Shown here: positions 1 through 10,066 of the stretch, in pieces
Layout of the letters: each line of letters starts with the position of its first letter
Position numbering within the stretch: position 1 is the first letter of the stretch
Assembly (NCBI GenBank): GCA_973895155.1
Contig: OZ316891.1
Location: forward strand, 8,308,001-8,372,000
From: Marsupella aquatica
Lineage: Eukaryota; Marchantiophyta
DNA: 64,000 nt
Direction: 5' to 3'
Program-made: the position numbers and the translations under genes
Notes under the pieces: generated by a model
What the model was told of the DNA's origin: nothing
What the model saw: only the letters and a program-made list of their open reading frames with translations
Databases searched by the model: none

Positions 1-429
1 CCTCATCTCATCGAGATTGCGAAAGCCGGCAAGCCAGCGAGCATCAATTTCGTTACGTCGAGTCTCGCTCTCGTTCCCATCAAGCCTTGCCTCAACTACT
101 GCGCAACGAAGGCTGCCTTGCACACCTTCACACTCTGCCTCCGCGGGCAGGTGGACGAGCTCAACCTCGGAGGAAAACTAGCGGTGACCGAGATCATGCC
201 ACCGCTCGTCGAGTCTGAATTGCACGATGCAAAACACCAGCCGCAGCTGGCGTTCGACGTGAGAGGCCACCCACCTTTCGCCATGTCTCTGGAGGACTTT
301 TTGGATGGCGTCTGGGAGGGGTGGAGCAGGCCGGGTGGACCGCCTGATGAAATTGCTGTTGGCAGTCGTACACAGCAACACTGGGAGAAGGTGGATAAGC
401 CTAGAAAGGAGTTGTTCGGAGCGTTCTAG
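1..429 (+). CDS. Short-chain dehydrogenase/reductase (DltE-like), 3' part
   Basis: The reading frame is open from the first base to TAG at 427-429, giving 142 C-terminal residues; the N-terminal NAD(P)-binding half lies outside the window. The visible part has the SDR catalytic pattern: serines at residues 20-21 (VTSSLALVP) followed by Tyr33-x-x-x-Lys37 (YCATK). These would carry out NAD(P)-dependent oxidation or reduction of an alcohol/carbonyl. Flanking text (NYCATKAALHTFTLCLRGQV, then EIMPPLVESEL) resembles the DltE-like SDR subgroup, well known from fungi and bacteria; the substrate cannot be told. There is no intron in this part, and an intronless fungal-like SDR in a plant suggests horizontal transfer, which is inference. 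The last 13 codons lie within a tandemly triplicated segment (383-811), so the stop codon and 3' UTR are repeated downstream. Confidence 0.82.
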   Translation, partial: PHLIEIAKAGKPASINFVTSSLALVPIKPCLNYCATKAALHTFTLCLRGQVDELNLGGKLAVTEIMPPLVESELHDAKHQPQLAFDVRGHPPFAMSLEDFLDGVWEGWSRPGGPPDEIAVGSRTQQHWEKVDKPRKELFGAF

Positions 430-811
430 CCGAGCATTAGGAATTGAGAGAAAGGGCGAATTAGGGGCCGAACAGATTGCGTTGATGTGACGACGAAGGG
501 CAAGCGCACATAGGAAGGAGAGAAAACGGGAGAAGGTCGATAAGCCTAGAAAGGAGTTGTTCGGAGCGTTCTAGCCGAGCAGTAGGAATTGAGAGAAAGG
601 GCGAAATTAGGGGCCGAACAGATTGCGTTGATGTCACGACGAAGGGCACATAGGAAGGAGAGAAAGCGGGAGAAGGTCGATAAGCCTAGAAAAGAGTTGT
701 TCGGAGCGTTCTAGCCCAGCATTAGGAATTGAGAGAAAGGGCGAATTAGGGGCTGAACAGATTGCGTTGATGTCACGACGAAGGGCAAGAGCAAAGGGGA
801 AGGAGAGAAAG
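383..811 (+). repeat. Tandem triplication of the SDR gene tail, ~140-145 bp units
   Basis: Three head-to-tail units occupy 383-527, 528-667 and about 668-811. Each begins GGGAGAAGGT, runs through the last codons and TAG stop of the SDR gene, and ends in the same 3' flank (GCGAATTAGGGGC, then TGATGT(C/G)ACGACGAAGGGCA). Units differ by a few substitutions and small indels, so the duplication is recent. Only unit 1 is attached to an upstream coding frame; units 2 and 3 are orphan copies of coding tail plus 3' UTR. Confidence 0.9.
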
Positions 812-1425
812 CTTTCACGAGAATAGAGAGGACCCTTGCAAATCTTCGTTTCAACCGACATTGCGAACCCGTAACTATCCAAAGGAAATGAATTGCGTCG
901 TTGATTAGTCCCAAGCTAGTCGCTCACCAGTGATGGATAATTCTCCTCCTCAATTAGGAGATAGCGTATCATGTTTCGCCATAGCACAATGGCAACTGTA
1001 CCCTGGATCGATTTTTTCAAGAGTCTGAAGCATTGTTGAACGTGATTTGAGAAAGGATCTGGTGTGAGAAGACAATCCAGTAATGCCCTTCTGCTATTCA
1101 GATGCCCAATCGTAATTGATGAGACCAGGCAAGCAATTATAACACGAACATCATGGAGAGTTGAATCGCTTAGAATGTCGTGAAAAAGCATGAGTTGTGG
1201 GATTGTAAAATGTCCACTGAGCGTTTCAGGGGGGTTTGTTGCTCCTCACAAGTGTCGAGTATTAGAATTGAGGACTACTGAGTACTTGGGCTTTTTTTTT
1301 GCCCTCTGAAAAAACCAATTGAAATTCAATCAAACAGCCAGCATATAACATGGGTGGCCCACAAAAGGGGGTCGGCACCTAGAGGGACCAAAGGTATTGG
1401 AGCCAAACGAACAGGAGAGAAGCAG
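812..1425. other. Intergenic, nothing recognised
   Basis: No open frame with family resemblance and no RNA gene is visible. The stretch separates two tandem arrays and contains a short T run near 1290. Small open frames on either strand here look like chance. Confidence 0.5.
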
Positions 1426-1842
1426 GCCAAACAAGAAATTTAACTCCTGCAGAAGGAGAGCACAACTCCAAAGACTGCAACTCCAAAGACCCGCAAGTGG
1501 AGAGGTACTTTGTGGGGCACCAAACAGTGGGTCCGGCTGGGCACCAAACAGTGGGTCAATGATAAAGAAAAACAATATGGATCTAGCCAGCATTAAGAGA
1601 ACCAAACAAGAAATTTAACTAGTGCAGAAGGAGCTGCACAACCCCAAAACAGTGGGTAAGTGATAAAGAAAAACAATATGGATCTAGCCAGCATTAAGAG
1701 AGCCAAACAAGAAATTTAACTAGTGCAGAAGGAGCTGCACAATCCCAAAGACCGGCCAGTGGAGAGGGACTGGTGGGCACCAAACAGTGGGTCCGTGATA
1801 AAGCATGTCCATGATAAAGCAAAACAATATAGATCTAGCCTG
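1426..1842 (+). repeat. Tandem array of ~100-175 bp units
   Basis: Three units start at about 1426, 1600 and 1702, each with the phrase (G/A)CCAAACAAGAAATTTAACT. They share GCAGAAGGAG(C/A), CACCAAACAGTGGGT and GATAAAGAAAAACAATATGG. Unit 1 is longer and has internal doublings (two CAACTCCAAAGAC and two GGGCACCAAACAGTGGGTC). The short frames across it are by-products of the repetition. Confidence 0.85.
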
Positions 1843-4694
1843 CAGTGTAGCCTCCCATCTGCTAAGTCATTGAACAACATATCGCATGTTGGCACTGGAC
1901 CATTTGTCGGGTTGCTTTCCACTCTCCAACATCAACTGAAGGGTCGTGGTTTAATCAAGCCTACACAAACGGTATCAGTCCACTATCAACAGATCAACTC
2001 ACAATGACAAGTGTTAACATCCGACCGACAGGGAGGGTTATTAAATATTGAGTAACCCAATATCCTCTAATGACAAAAACAAATTGCAAAGGGGAAGAGA
2101 GTTTCAGACACAGATGCAAATGGAGAGTATAAATCAAAACTCAGGAGAAAGCAATTTGGGGCATCCAAAGACACAGGGAACAAACAACTACAATCAGTAG
2201 ACATTGAAATTTATCCCGAATAAGTTTTGATCTCATCAAGTCAATGATCGTTTCCAACCTATGTTTGATAATTATTCAGTGAACGACCCTTGTCGACTCT
2301 AACATTGCTGACCAAACGTTGATTTAATTACTGTAGGTTTCTGCCTTTGCTCAACAGAAAAAAAAAACTGTGTGAAACGGAACCGCGATTCAGAGAAACA
2401 GGCACACTGCAAAAAGCTCGGTGAATCTTCATAAAATGCTTCTTCACTTTTGAAGCAAACGAATACATCCTTTCAGTAAAAGGGGAAAACCAAAATTCAT
2501 AACAAAGGGGAAAACAAAGTACAATGAAGTAAAAGCACAAGGAAACTACAGTAGGTACAAAGAGGACAAACCTCTAACAAGATTAAAAAAAGCAAGTGCA
2601 ACCCTGCAAGAAGAGGAAAAAGAAACGGAAAAAGCAGGTAACACTTCACTAGTGGGATGGACGTCCTAAGCTAAAACAAATGTGGCAAGAGCTAATGATC
2701 CACATATAGTGTCATAACTAAATTTGCAAGAGGAACATGCATGAACTCTATAGGGTACAAAATTCTGCCGATGCAAACTAGCTTCCACTATGAAGGATGG
2801 ACGATAAATTGCTGCACAGTGTCACTGATGTGTGCTGACCATTTAAGTCTGTGGGGGAGTTGATTATTACAATGTCACTGAAGTGTGCTGACCATTTAAG
2901 TCTGTGTGGACGAGTTGATTATTGCAAAGGTCCAGTAATTCAATTCAGTACTGTTGTTCTTATGCCTTAGTGTTACTCCTCCATTCATAGCTTTGAACAT
3001 GTACTCCATGTAGAAAACAAGAGCATTAGTCTCCATAATTCCACCCATATCCAACAAACTAACTCAGCGTCGAAGCTCTCACAATCACGAAGGATAAAAG
3101 TGAGGGTGTCTGGTTACAATTGCCAATACTACTCAGGCGTGAGATTGCCTCAAAACTTCAGGCGTACGATCCTCAAGCCTAACTAAAACCATCTTTTACG
3201 GAGCCACCCACTCATTACCAGATAACAACTGGATGAGACGAAAGCAAGTCGAACAAATATGCAAATTAATCCAAAGAGATTTCGGATGTTTCGCATTCAA
3301 AACCAACTATTTCCATACATTAATGGCTTTACTTGCGAGTTCCCACAGAGCAAGCGAATAGTAGCAGTGGCACTCCCACTGAGTCAACTCCTACATTGGA
3401 CATTGACATGAGTCGAGGAAGCAAAAGCTTAAAATGATTGTATGATTGAATTGTGAAGTAGGCGCGGTATTATGTTGAGACCAGTTCAGGCTCAGCTGAA
3501 TGAGTTTCGCGACCGTTAGAAATGCTAGCATAGATGGAAAGAAACTGTAAGCCATCTGCCATCCGGACAATTTGATCAAATCCGAGAAGCACGCTCGCCA
3601 GAAATTTGCGAACTTACTAGAGGAAGTCGTTTCCCTGTCATTCCCATTATCCTCGTCCTGTTTTGGGTGAAGTTCCATCTACATTTGCATGGTGGAAATG
3701 TGAGGTACAAAGAACAGACTTAGGTCGCTTTACGGGAATTTACGCTGTGACCTCACGAGAATCAAGAAATGTGGCTTCGTTTGATGACTTGTCGTAAACT
3801 TTAATGCACGAAAACTCGTTTTCGAATCCTTTTCCAAGCCCAGTCCAGATTGCAACATGAAAACTTGGAGATTTCCTCATGGATCAGGGGACTTCAGTTG
3901 CACCGTGGCAGCAAGCACTAAACTTGAAGAATTCACGGATCTCAGCGCTTTCTATTGCACCGTGGCATCAAGCTATCCCAACCACCCTTCTCTCTCGGCT
4001 GCCATTGCATTTCACACTCGAAGCAGGAAAGTCTAATTTTACAACAGAATACTAGACACCCGGAAATTACGGCACGATCTCCGATGTTTGCGGATGAGTA
4101 CAGCGGATTCAATCAGTGCTGCTGAGCTGCAAAAGTGCAAAACCGACATGGCTTCTCATCAGGTGGCGGTACATTGCTGCATTGTTCTCCCAGTCGCCCA
4201 AACTAAGGAAGTCTAGTGCACCTGTAAAATGGAGACACGCCATCCCAAAAGCATTCAAGACAACCAGGACAAAGCAAACGACCCCCCAAGCTTCATATCT
4301 CTCCGCGTGTCCTGCTACATCCTTGCATGTATGTACACTTGTCATGGGCTGAACTGCAATCCTCGTAGTTTCCTACGCGGCGATCGTCGTGCCGAGATTT
4401 CACAGCGACACCTGTTATTCCACCGAACCAATCCATGTGGACCGGTCGGATCGAGACCATCAGTGACTCCGCCCCAAACTGTCAAGTCGCTGAGAAGACC
4501 ATTCCAACGGGGGGAGTACAATTGTTAATTAAGATTGGAGAAAGTTCAGCGGCGTTCTTGGAGAATTAATGATCTTCTAAGGATCCCAGCTGAACCTTTG
4601 ATCGCCCAGATCGACCATCGGAATGGCTCTAAGGAAGATTAGGAGCTCATCTTTGAGATAAGATCGAAATTATGAGGAGAGAGTAGTCTCCAAG
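1843..4694. other. Intergenic with one two-copy duplication; no clear gene
   Basis: About 2.8 kb with no recognised coding sequence. Two minus-strand frames start with ATG and have hydrophobic stretches (3678-3391 and 4345-4109), but neither resembles a known family nor has a convincing splice partner. The part from about 4350 is probably dehydrin promoter. A local duplication lies at 2821-2926. Confidence 0.5.
2821..2926 (+). repeat. Two-copy tandem duplication, ~53 bp
   Basis: Units 2821-2873 and 2874-2926 share GTCACTGA, GTGTGCTGACCATTTAAGTC and GAGTTGATTATT with only a few differences. Confidence 0.85.
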
Positions 4695-4726
4695 GTCGGT
4701 GACTGCGAGGCTGAATGTGGTATAAA
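4695..4726 (+). promoter_or_regulatory. Dehydrin promoter: DRE-like site and TATA box
   Basis: TATAAA is at 4721-4726, about 230 bp before the start codon. A DRE/CRT-like core (ACCGAC on the minus strand, read as GTCGGT) is at 4695-4700 just upstream. DRE elements are bound by DREB/CBF factors in drought and cold responses of seed plants; its role here is inference. Apart from an ATG at 4729, too close to the TATA box to be in the transcript, the next ATG is the CDS start at 4953. Confidence 0.6.
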
Positions 4727-4952
4727 GCATGCAGCACTCCCCCCCGCTTTTCAACATTCACTCTCCATTTCTCAATCCATCCTCACTTATCTGCAACAAC
4801 TCGCTTTTTTACATACAAAGTGGTGATCATTCTGTCTTTCCCACTTATCATTCCGACAGTTTACAGTCGACATTCTTTGGAGAGGATCGAAGTCGAAGAC
4901 TTGGGAGTTGCGAGAATTGGCGTGTTAGCTTCATTGACGTTAGCGATCCAAC

Positions 4953-5570
4953 ATGGCACAGTATGAGACGAACACCAACGTGGTGCAGAAACCCGGAATT
5001 GTCGAGAAGGTGAAGCTCAAGGCTGAGGGCCTGATGGACAAGGTAACGGGACATAGTCACACCGGCACCACGACTGGTGTTGGAGGAGCAGGAACGACGA
5101 CGCCTGGGTTGGGCGGAGCAGGATCGAACATGTCAGGCGGGGGTGCCGGTTATGGACACCAGCAGCCAGGCTACGGAGAGTCGCAGCAGCTCGGGACCAA
5201 CACCGGGTACGCGGAGCAGCAGCCCCATGGTCACCACAACCACGGCCTTGGAGGACAGCAACCAATGATGGGAACCACCGATGCCGCCTATGGACAACCC
5301 CAACATCATAGCGTCGTGGACAAGGTGAAGGACGCCGTCGAGCCCGGTCGCCAATCTGATCATGTGGGTGCTGGATACGGTACTGGCACTGGCACTGGCA
5401 CTGGCCATCACACCGGAACTGGCACTGGCATTGGCACTGGCCATCATACCGGGACTGGCACAGCTTCGGGAACGACAGGCATGTCTTTAACCGACAAGAT
5501 CAAGAGCAAGCTACCAGGCCATCACACTACCGGTACTGGAGCTGGCTACGATAACCAGGGCAAATATTGA
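4953..5570 (+). CDS. Dehydrin-like LEA protein (205 aa)
   Basis: Single-exon gene for a hydrophilic, Gly/Thr/His-rich protein expected to be disordered. Near the C-terminus, MSLTDKIKSKLPGHH (177-191) closely matches the dehydrin K-segment core, an amphipathic helix that binds membranes and protects proteins during drying. Two weaker K-like segments are KVKLKAEGLMDKVTGH (19-34) and VVDKVKDAVEPG (121-132). The middle is built from GTG/GHHTGTG repeats (about 141-175) and His-rich runs such as HGHHNHG, which in dehydrins can bind metal ions. I see no classical Y-segment or poly-Ser S-segment, so it is a K-type or atypical dehydrin. The start is the first ATG of the expected transcript. A DRE-like site and TATA box upstream fit stress induction. 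The exact LEA subgroup is uncertain. Confidence 0.83.
   Translation: MAQYETNTNVVQKPGIVEKVKLKAEGLMDKVTGHSHTGTTTGVGGAGTTTPGLGGAGSNMSGGGAGYGHQQPGYGESQQLGTNTGYAEQQPHGHHNHGLGGQQPMMGTTDAAYGQPQHHSVVDKVKDAVEPGRQSDHVGAGYGTGTGTGTGHHTGTGTGIGTGHHTGTGTASGTTGMSLTDKIKSKLPGHHTTGTGAGYDNQGKY
5379..5466 (+). repeat. In-frame GT/GHH coding minirepeat in the dehydrin
   Basis: The hexamer ACTGGC repeats, interrupted twice by GGCCATCA(C/T)AC, giving in-frame (GT)n-GHH-(TG)n peptide repeats. Length variation among individuals is likely. Confidence 0.8.
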
Positions 5571-6197
5571 GCTGAGCAGGTCTTCGGAAGCCTTGACTGT
5601 GTGCGTTTGTGTCACATTGATCGAGAGTCGGCTCTAGCTAGCATCAGAAGTAGCTCGTTTCATAGATCTATCGCTAGACACTCGTCGAGTGTTAAGATCA
5701 ATGACGAGTGGTCCATGCCACCATTACACTGACCTGGTGATGCATTGGAGCTTGGAGCTTGGATTATCAGTACCTAGCACCATCCTAGCATTGTCGCATT
5801 ATCTAATGTGCAAGTTTGAAGATAGTTAAAATCCTTGCTGAATGGGTTGGTTTCCTCCCACGTAGGAAAGAAGGTTTCAAAGTAGGCAAATCTCTGCATG
5901 TGGAATCGAAGATGACAATAATTCTCCCACGCAGGATACCAGAAAAGTAGCCCAATGTAGGCGATATGAGCATTAGCTGAAACTAGTTGGTGTTATGAAA
6001 TCGATCATGACAGTGGGCACTATGGTGCAAATGTAATCTTAACGTGTGAGTCTTTTTACTGTAAATTCCAATGAAATCGAATATGACAGAGGTACATGGT
6101 GGAGGAGGACCATTTGATTATAATGAAACTATCATTTGTATCATTGCTTGGGCTGTTTTGTCTCAGTTTGCAGAGTGTAGCATTGATTTCAAATCTT

Positions 6198-6400
6198 GAG
6201 ACCATTTGATTATAGCTGTACATCTGGTTGACGGACAGCTTGGACTCCTTTGTCTCAGTTTGCACAGTGTAGCATTGAGACCATTTGATTATAGCTGTAC
6301 ATCTGGTTGACCGACAACTTGGACTCCTCTGTCTTAGTTTGCACAGTGTAGCATTGATTTCAAATTTGAGACCATTTGATTATAGCTGCACATCTGAAGT
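6198..6400 (+). repeat. Internal tandem expansion private to block copy 1
   Basis: GAGACCATTTGATTATAGCT starts units at 6198, 6277 and 6368 (79 bp, 91 bp and partial). Block copy 2 has only one diverged equivalent, near 11940, so the expansion came after the block duplicated. Confidence 0.8.
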
Positions 6401-6916
6401 GTAGCATTGCTTTGAATACTTTGAGAGAACGACCAATGAATTGTAGCCGTATATCTGGTTTAACTCTTGCATGTTGATTGACATTTTAGTCATGCGCAAG
6501 TCTGGTTGTGCAGATTAAAACAATTAGAAATTGAAATCAAGAATTTTTGTATCATCTGCATGTACAATACCAACATAAATTCACTGCACTAACATTTTCC
6601 ATGAATTGAAACCGAAAGATTTAGCCAAAACGAAAATGGAGTGATGGAGTGATAGTGCGAAAGAGGTGGCCAAAACCATGAATTGAAACCGAAAAAGTTA
6701 GCCAAAACCATCAATTGTAACCTATTCGGATGATTATGCTTCGGATGATTATGCTTCTTCTCTTGATTCAAATGCAATATTAAATTACCACCTGAAGAAG
6801 TTCGAAAGTAGAAAAAGTAAAAATTTGGAAAATTCTGTCATCCCCTGGAACAATGATGTCTACAACGTCCGAAAACTAAAATACATCATGTCTGTAGAAG
6901 AATTTGGTAATAAATG

Positions 6917-7012
6917 CGATTAATCCAGCATCTCATAGTCCAAGCAATGCGAGTGAAAAGGAGCGATTAATCCAGCATCTCATAGTCCAAGCAATGCGAG
7001 TGAAAAGGAGCT
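6917..7012 (+). repeat. 48-bp perfect tandem duplication in block copy 1
   Basis: The segment beginning GCGATTAATCCAGCATCTCA and ending GAGTGAAAAGGA occurs twice in succession with no visible difference, so the event is recent. Confidence 0.85.
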
Positions 7013-7530
7013 GAAGTTTCTGCAAACTTCTCGTTCTCAGTGTGTTAACTGATTGGTCTTCAACAGTTACTATTGACGAACATCCATATTTCGTGGATAC
7101 ATTGCGTATTGTGGTTCAAAATCTGAATCCAGTCCCTACCTTTGACTGACGGCCCCAAAACTCTACCTTGAATGCCATGTAAATTTCATCAACTATGGCT
7201 TCACCCTGAACGTTTCAGATTTCTTCTGAGTACCACACCCTTGATCCCCCCACACATTCTGACCCAACTCCGAACGTCGCTCTCGACGATGGTTATTATC
7301 AGCCTCCACACACTTCTTGATGTACATTTGGAGTTTTTCCCAATCTCGTAGACTTAGTGACCAGGCCTTTGTCTTTAGCTGCCTTGGGACTTCATAACTT
7401 GGGTGTCAGGCCTGTAGCTCAGGGTTCATAAATGAAAATTCTGCTCCCTTAAGTGTTCAAGATTCAGTTCTTCATAGTCAGAGACGTAAGAATTGAACAA
7501 GTAACTCAAGGTTTCCCTTGGATCTCATCT

Positions 7531-8204
7531 TAACGTCTAGGTGCAAAGCGTGTCACAGAATATTTCCTTAAAAGCCCAAAACAAATAATCATAGGAATTG
7601 TTGATCACATGCAGAAGAAACTCAAGATTTCCATTCTCTCCCAAAGCACATAACCAGCATGGATGCGCGATGCCAACAGTAACTGTTGCATTGCAAAACT
7701 TGGCTTCGAGTAACAACAATAAGAGTGAGAGAGAGTTTTCTGAAGTAGACCACTAAGAATGTCCACAGATTGTTATGAATTCTATATACACCTTAAGTGG
7801 TAAGTTCATTGCTAGTGAGATGATTCACTTCCATTTGTTGTAATCTCACTTGGTCAACATTTGGTTGCATGGGCAAGACCATAGATGTTGACTGGATAGT
7901 TTGTTAAATTGAGCATATCAAATGTCCGCCTTTGAGGGGTGAAAGAGTCTGCGAGGGCCATAGACCAAAAGTCTCTTGCTCCACCAAAAATCCAGCTGGT
8001 TAGTCCCAACAACGTTTTCTTAAATGTTCACATCCTCCAAAACCCAAATACCCTCCTAGTTCACCATATAGTCCTCTAGCTTCGAAATGTTTTTAGAGCT
8101 AAGAACATCGCTGGGTCCAACCATGAATGATTGTTGTCATATGAACAATGTAGTTGCTACCTATGATTCCGAATGTTCTGATCCAAATTATTTGATCTCT
8201 TCAG
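7531..8204. other. Intergenic / likely intron of the NBS-LRR remnant
   Basis: No coding sequence recognised. The end of this stretch (TTTGATCTCTTCAG, to 8204) reads as a 3' splice site for the pseudogene exon starting at 8205, so part may be old intron. Confidence 0.4.
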
Positions 8205-8743
8205 GTGGAAGTGCCTATTCATGAAGTTCATGGGCTTCCAAACTATCCTCTTGATTTGGAGAGACGCTGCTTGGATGTGAAGGAGAGGCTTGCTGGTGGA
8301 GCTCTTCTTGGAATTTTGGCATGGGTGGGATTGACAAGACCACTCTTGCAATGCAAGCATTTAACATTCTTTCCAAAGACTTTGAATAATAAACTTTGTG
8401 GATAATGTAAAAGGCATCCCATTACACGAATTGCAGGATCGGGTTCTCAATCACTTTTATCACAATGGGAAGAAACCAGATAAAGGTGTAATTGAGTGGC
8501 AGCATTTGCAGAGCAAGAAAGCTTTAATTGCCATGGATGACGTAGATGCGCAGGATCAGCTCATCATTCTACCAAGATTGGAGCACAGGTTGAGAGAAGC
8601 ACAAGCCATAACTGCGGAGAAACGGGACAGGGTCAGGGCTTCCTTGAGGATAAGCTATGATGCCCAGTTACCAGAGGAACAGGGGATCGATGTTCATCGA
8701 GGCTGCGTCGATTTTCTTTGAACAGCCATTGGAGCCAGTCTAA
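8205..8743 (+). pseudogene. NBS-LRR disease-resistance gene, NB-ARC fragment (broken)
   Basis: The exon begins after a splice acceptor with a frame reading GLPNYPLDLERRCLDVKERL, typical of sequence just before a plant NB-ARC domain. A one-base deletion then puts the P-loop (8318-8344) in another frame; it reads GMGGIDKTT, with Asp where the family has Gly. Two stops follow at 8386-8391. From 8398 a third frame carries DNVKG, HELQDRVLNHF and a kinase-2 motif ALIAMDDVD (about 8524-8547). The middle of NB-ARC (RNBS-B through GLPLA) is missing: LPRLE joins directly to LREAQAITAEKRDRV. A 4-base insertion near 8686 shifts the frame again before MFIEAASIFFEQPLEPV, which ends at TAA (8741-8743). No LRR is visible. 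It is clearly non-functional as an intracellular immune receptor. Confidence 0.85.
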
Positions 8744-9017
8744 TGCAGTTCAACCCATCTTCTTCGCAACGGCCCAAAGCATTCCCGTATATCATCTGTC
8801 TTGTATTCGTGCATTGAAAACCCCGGAGGTTGCCATTGCTGGAGGGGCCTTCGGGAGCTCCACCTGGGACCTGCGTCGAGCCATTCACCTTTATTGAGAA
8901 GTTGAAGGGATCCGAAATATCTGGAATGTTAGCAAGGTAAGGAAATAGATTTGGAAGGAATGGAATCCAATGCACGAAAGGGAAGCTGTGTGGTATAAAT
9001 TCAAACTGCCAAATCTT
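8744..9017. other. Downstream of the NBS remnant, nothing recognised
   Basis: Possibly further degraded resistance-gene sequence, but I cannot match any stretch to a domain. Confidence 0.35.
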
Positions 9018-9420
9018 ACTGTAAAAGCGCAAACTCAAGCCTACTATTAAAGGCCTAGGTCTAGAGTGAAGACTCTAGACCTTAACTCTTTACCAATAGA
9101 GACAAAAATTGATCTGTTTACCTTACTATAAAAATAAAAGTGCCAACTGAAATCTACTTTTAAAGGCCTAGGTGTAAAGTGAAGACTCTAGACTTACTAT
9201 AAAAGTGTCAATGCTTTTAAAGGCTTAGGTCTAGAGTGAAGACTCTAGACAATAACTCCCAGGTCTAGAGTGAAGACTGTAGACTTACTATCAAAGTGCC
9301 AACTCTATAGTAGATTTACTATGATATGAAAAGTGTCAATTGAAGTCTATTTTTAAGGGCCTAGGTCTAGAGCGAAGACTCTAGACTGCAACTCCCAATA
9401 GAGAACAATGATCTTGAAAT
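9018..9420 (+). repeat. Tandem array carrying five GAAG-loop hairpins
   Basis: Units start TTACT(A/G)TAAAAG, continue AGTGCCAACTGAA and TTTTAAAGGCCTAGG, and end in a hairpin: arm GGTCTAGAGT, loop GAAG, arm ACTCTAGACC. Hairpins lie at 9058-9081 (stem perfect; extends to 11 bp with the flanking A/T), about 9171-9194, 9228-9251, 9262-9285 and 9364-9387. The others have one or more mismatches. Unit lengths vary from about 33 to 120 bp. Related hairpins occur at 52.7-53.8 kb. Confidence 0.85.
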
Positions 9421-9807
9421 TCAATAAGGTCAAAATTTTAAACAAGGATGAACAAAAATAACATTAACTCTAAAAAGACAACTAAAAAGCGCAGGAAGAC
9501 AAGATCCCTCAGGCGGCAAAAGACCCAATCAAAAGGGGTAACCAAATCATCCCTCAGGCAAAAGACCCAATGAAAGGGGGACAACCAAAGGACCTAGAAA
9601 GGCCATGAGTCCATGACGCAAAGAAAGTCGTTCACGTATGACGTATGACGAGGTCTCACTTGGTCGCACCCTACAGTCGTGTACCTACCAACGGTGTTCC
9701 CAAAATCTTGCAGAAGGCGCAGCGAGCCTACCAAAACATCTACTGTACAGTTAGTAGGAGCCCCGCACTTCAAGACTCTCGGCCGTATCTCACAACCTTC
9801 ACGTGAA
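9421..9807. other. Intergenic with a dispersed-repeat fragment
   Basis: About 9486-9600 holds the phrase GGCAAAAGACCCAAT(C/G)AAA twice, with AAGG and GGAAGAC words also found at 26.8 kb and in the 43.4-44.4 kb array. The rest appears to be promoter of the gene starting at 10067. Confidence 0.5.
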
Positions 9808-9814
9808 TTTATAA
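9808..9814 (+). promoter_or_regulatory. Candidate TATA box for the DXD glycosyltransferase gene
   Basis: TTTATAA lies about 255 bp before the ATG at 10067, a plausible distance with a ~225-nt 5' UTR. The presumed leader has ATGs near 9908, 10003 and 10016, so short upstream frames may reduce translation. Confidence 0.4.
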
Positions 9815-10066
9815 GCTCGCTGATTTTCGCATCTCAGAAAGCTTCACTTGGAATTCGCATCCCAGTAGCTTCAGAAAAACTCTCTCTTCAGGGGGGTGTG
9901 TCTCTCATGCTCGACGAAAACGGTCACCTTCCTTGTGTCATCTCACCAGCCTTCATCGCAGAGAATTCTCTCCGGTCGTTCTTTCCTCCTCACAAAAAAC
10001 TGGAATGCTGGTTGTATGCTATAGCTCACCAATCTCACGTCCTTAGATCAGCTTCACCAACCCACA

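Larger units (their letters stand above)
5712..7530 (+). repeat. Long duplicated block, copy 1
   Basis: About 1.8 kb that recurs directly at about 11289-13126. It starts GGTCCATGCCACCATTACAC and ends near GTTTCCCTTGGATC. The first bases still encode a peptide tail with stop (S-M-P-P-L-H-stop) matching the end of the glycosyltransferase gene that precedes copy 2 (S-T-P-S-L-H-stop). Copy 1 is therefore a gene-tail plus downstream sequence, now lying 3' of the dehydrin gene. No other coding capacity is visible. Confidence 0.87.

Noticed and set aside
3391-4345. Two ATG-initiated minus-strand frames (3678-3391 and 4345-4109) with hydrophobic stretches
   Set aside because: No family match and no convincing donor/acceptor pair to join them; could be chance.
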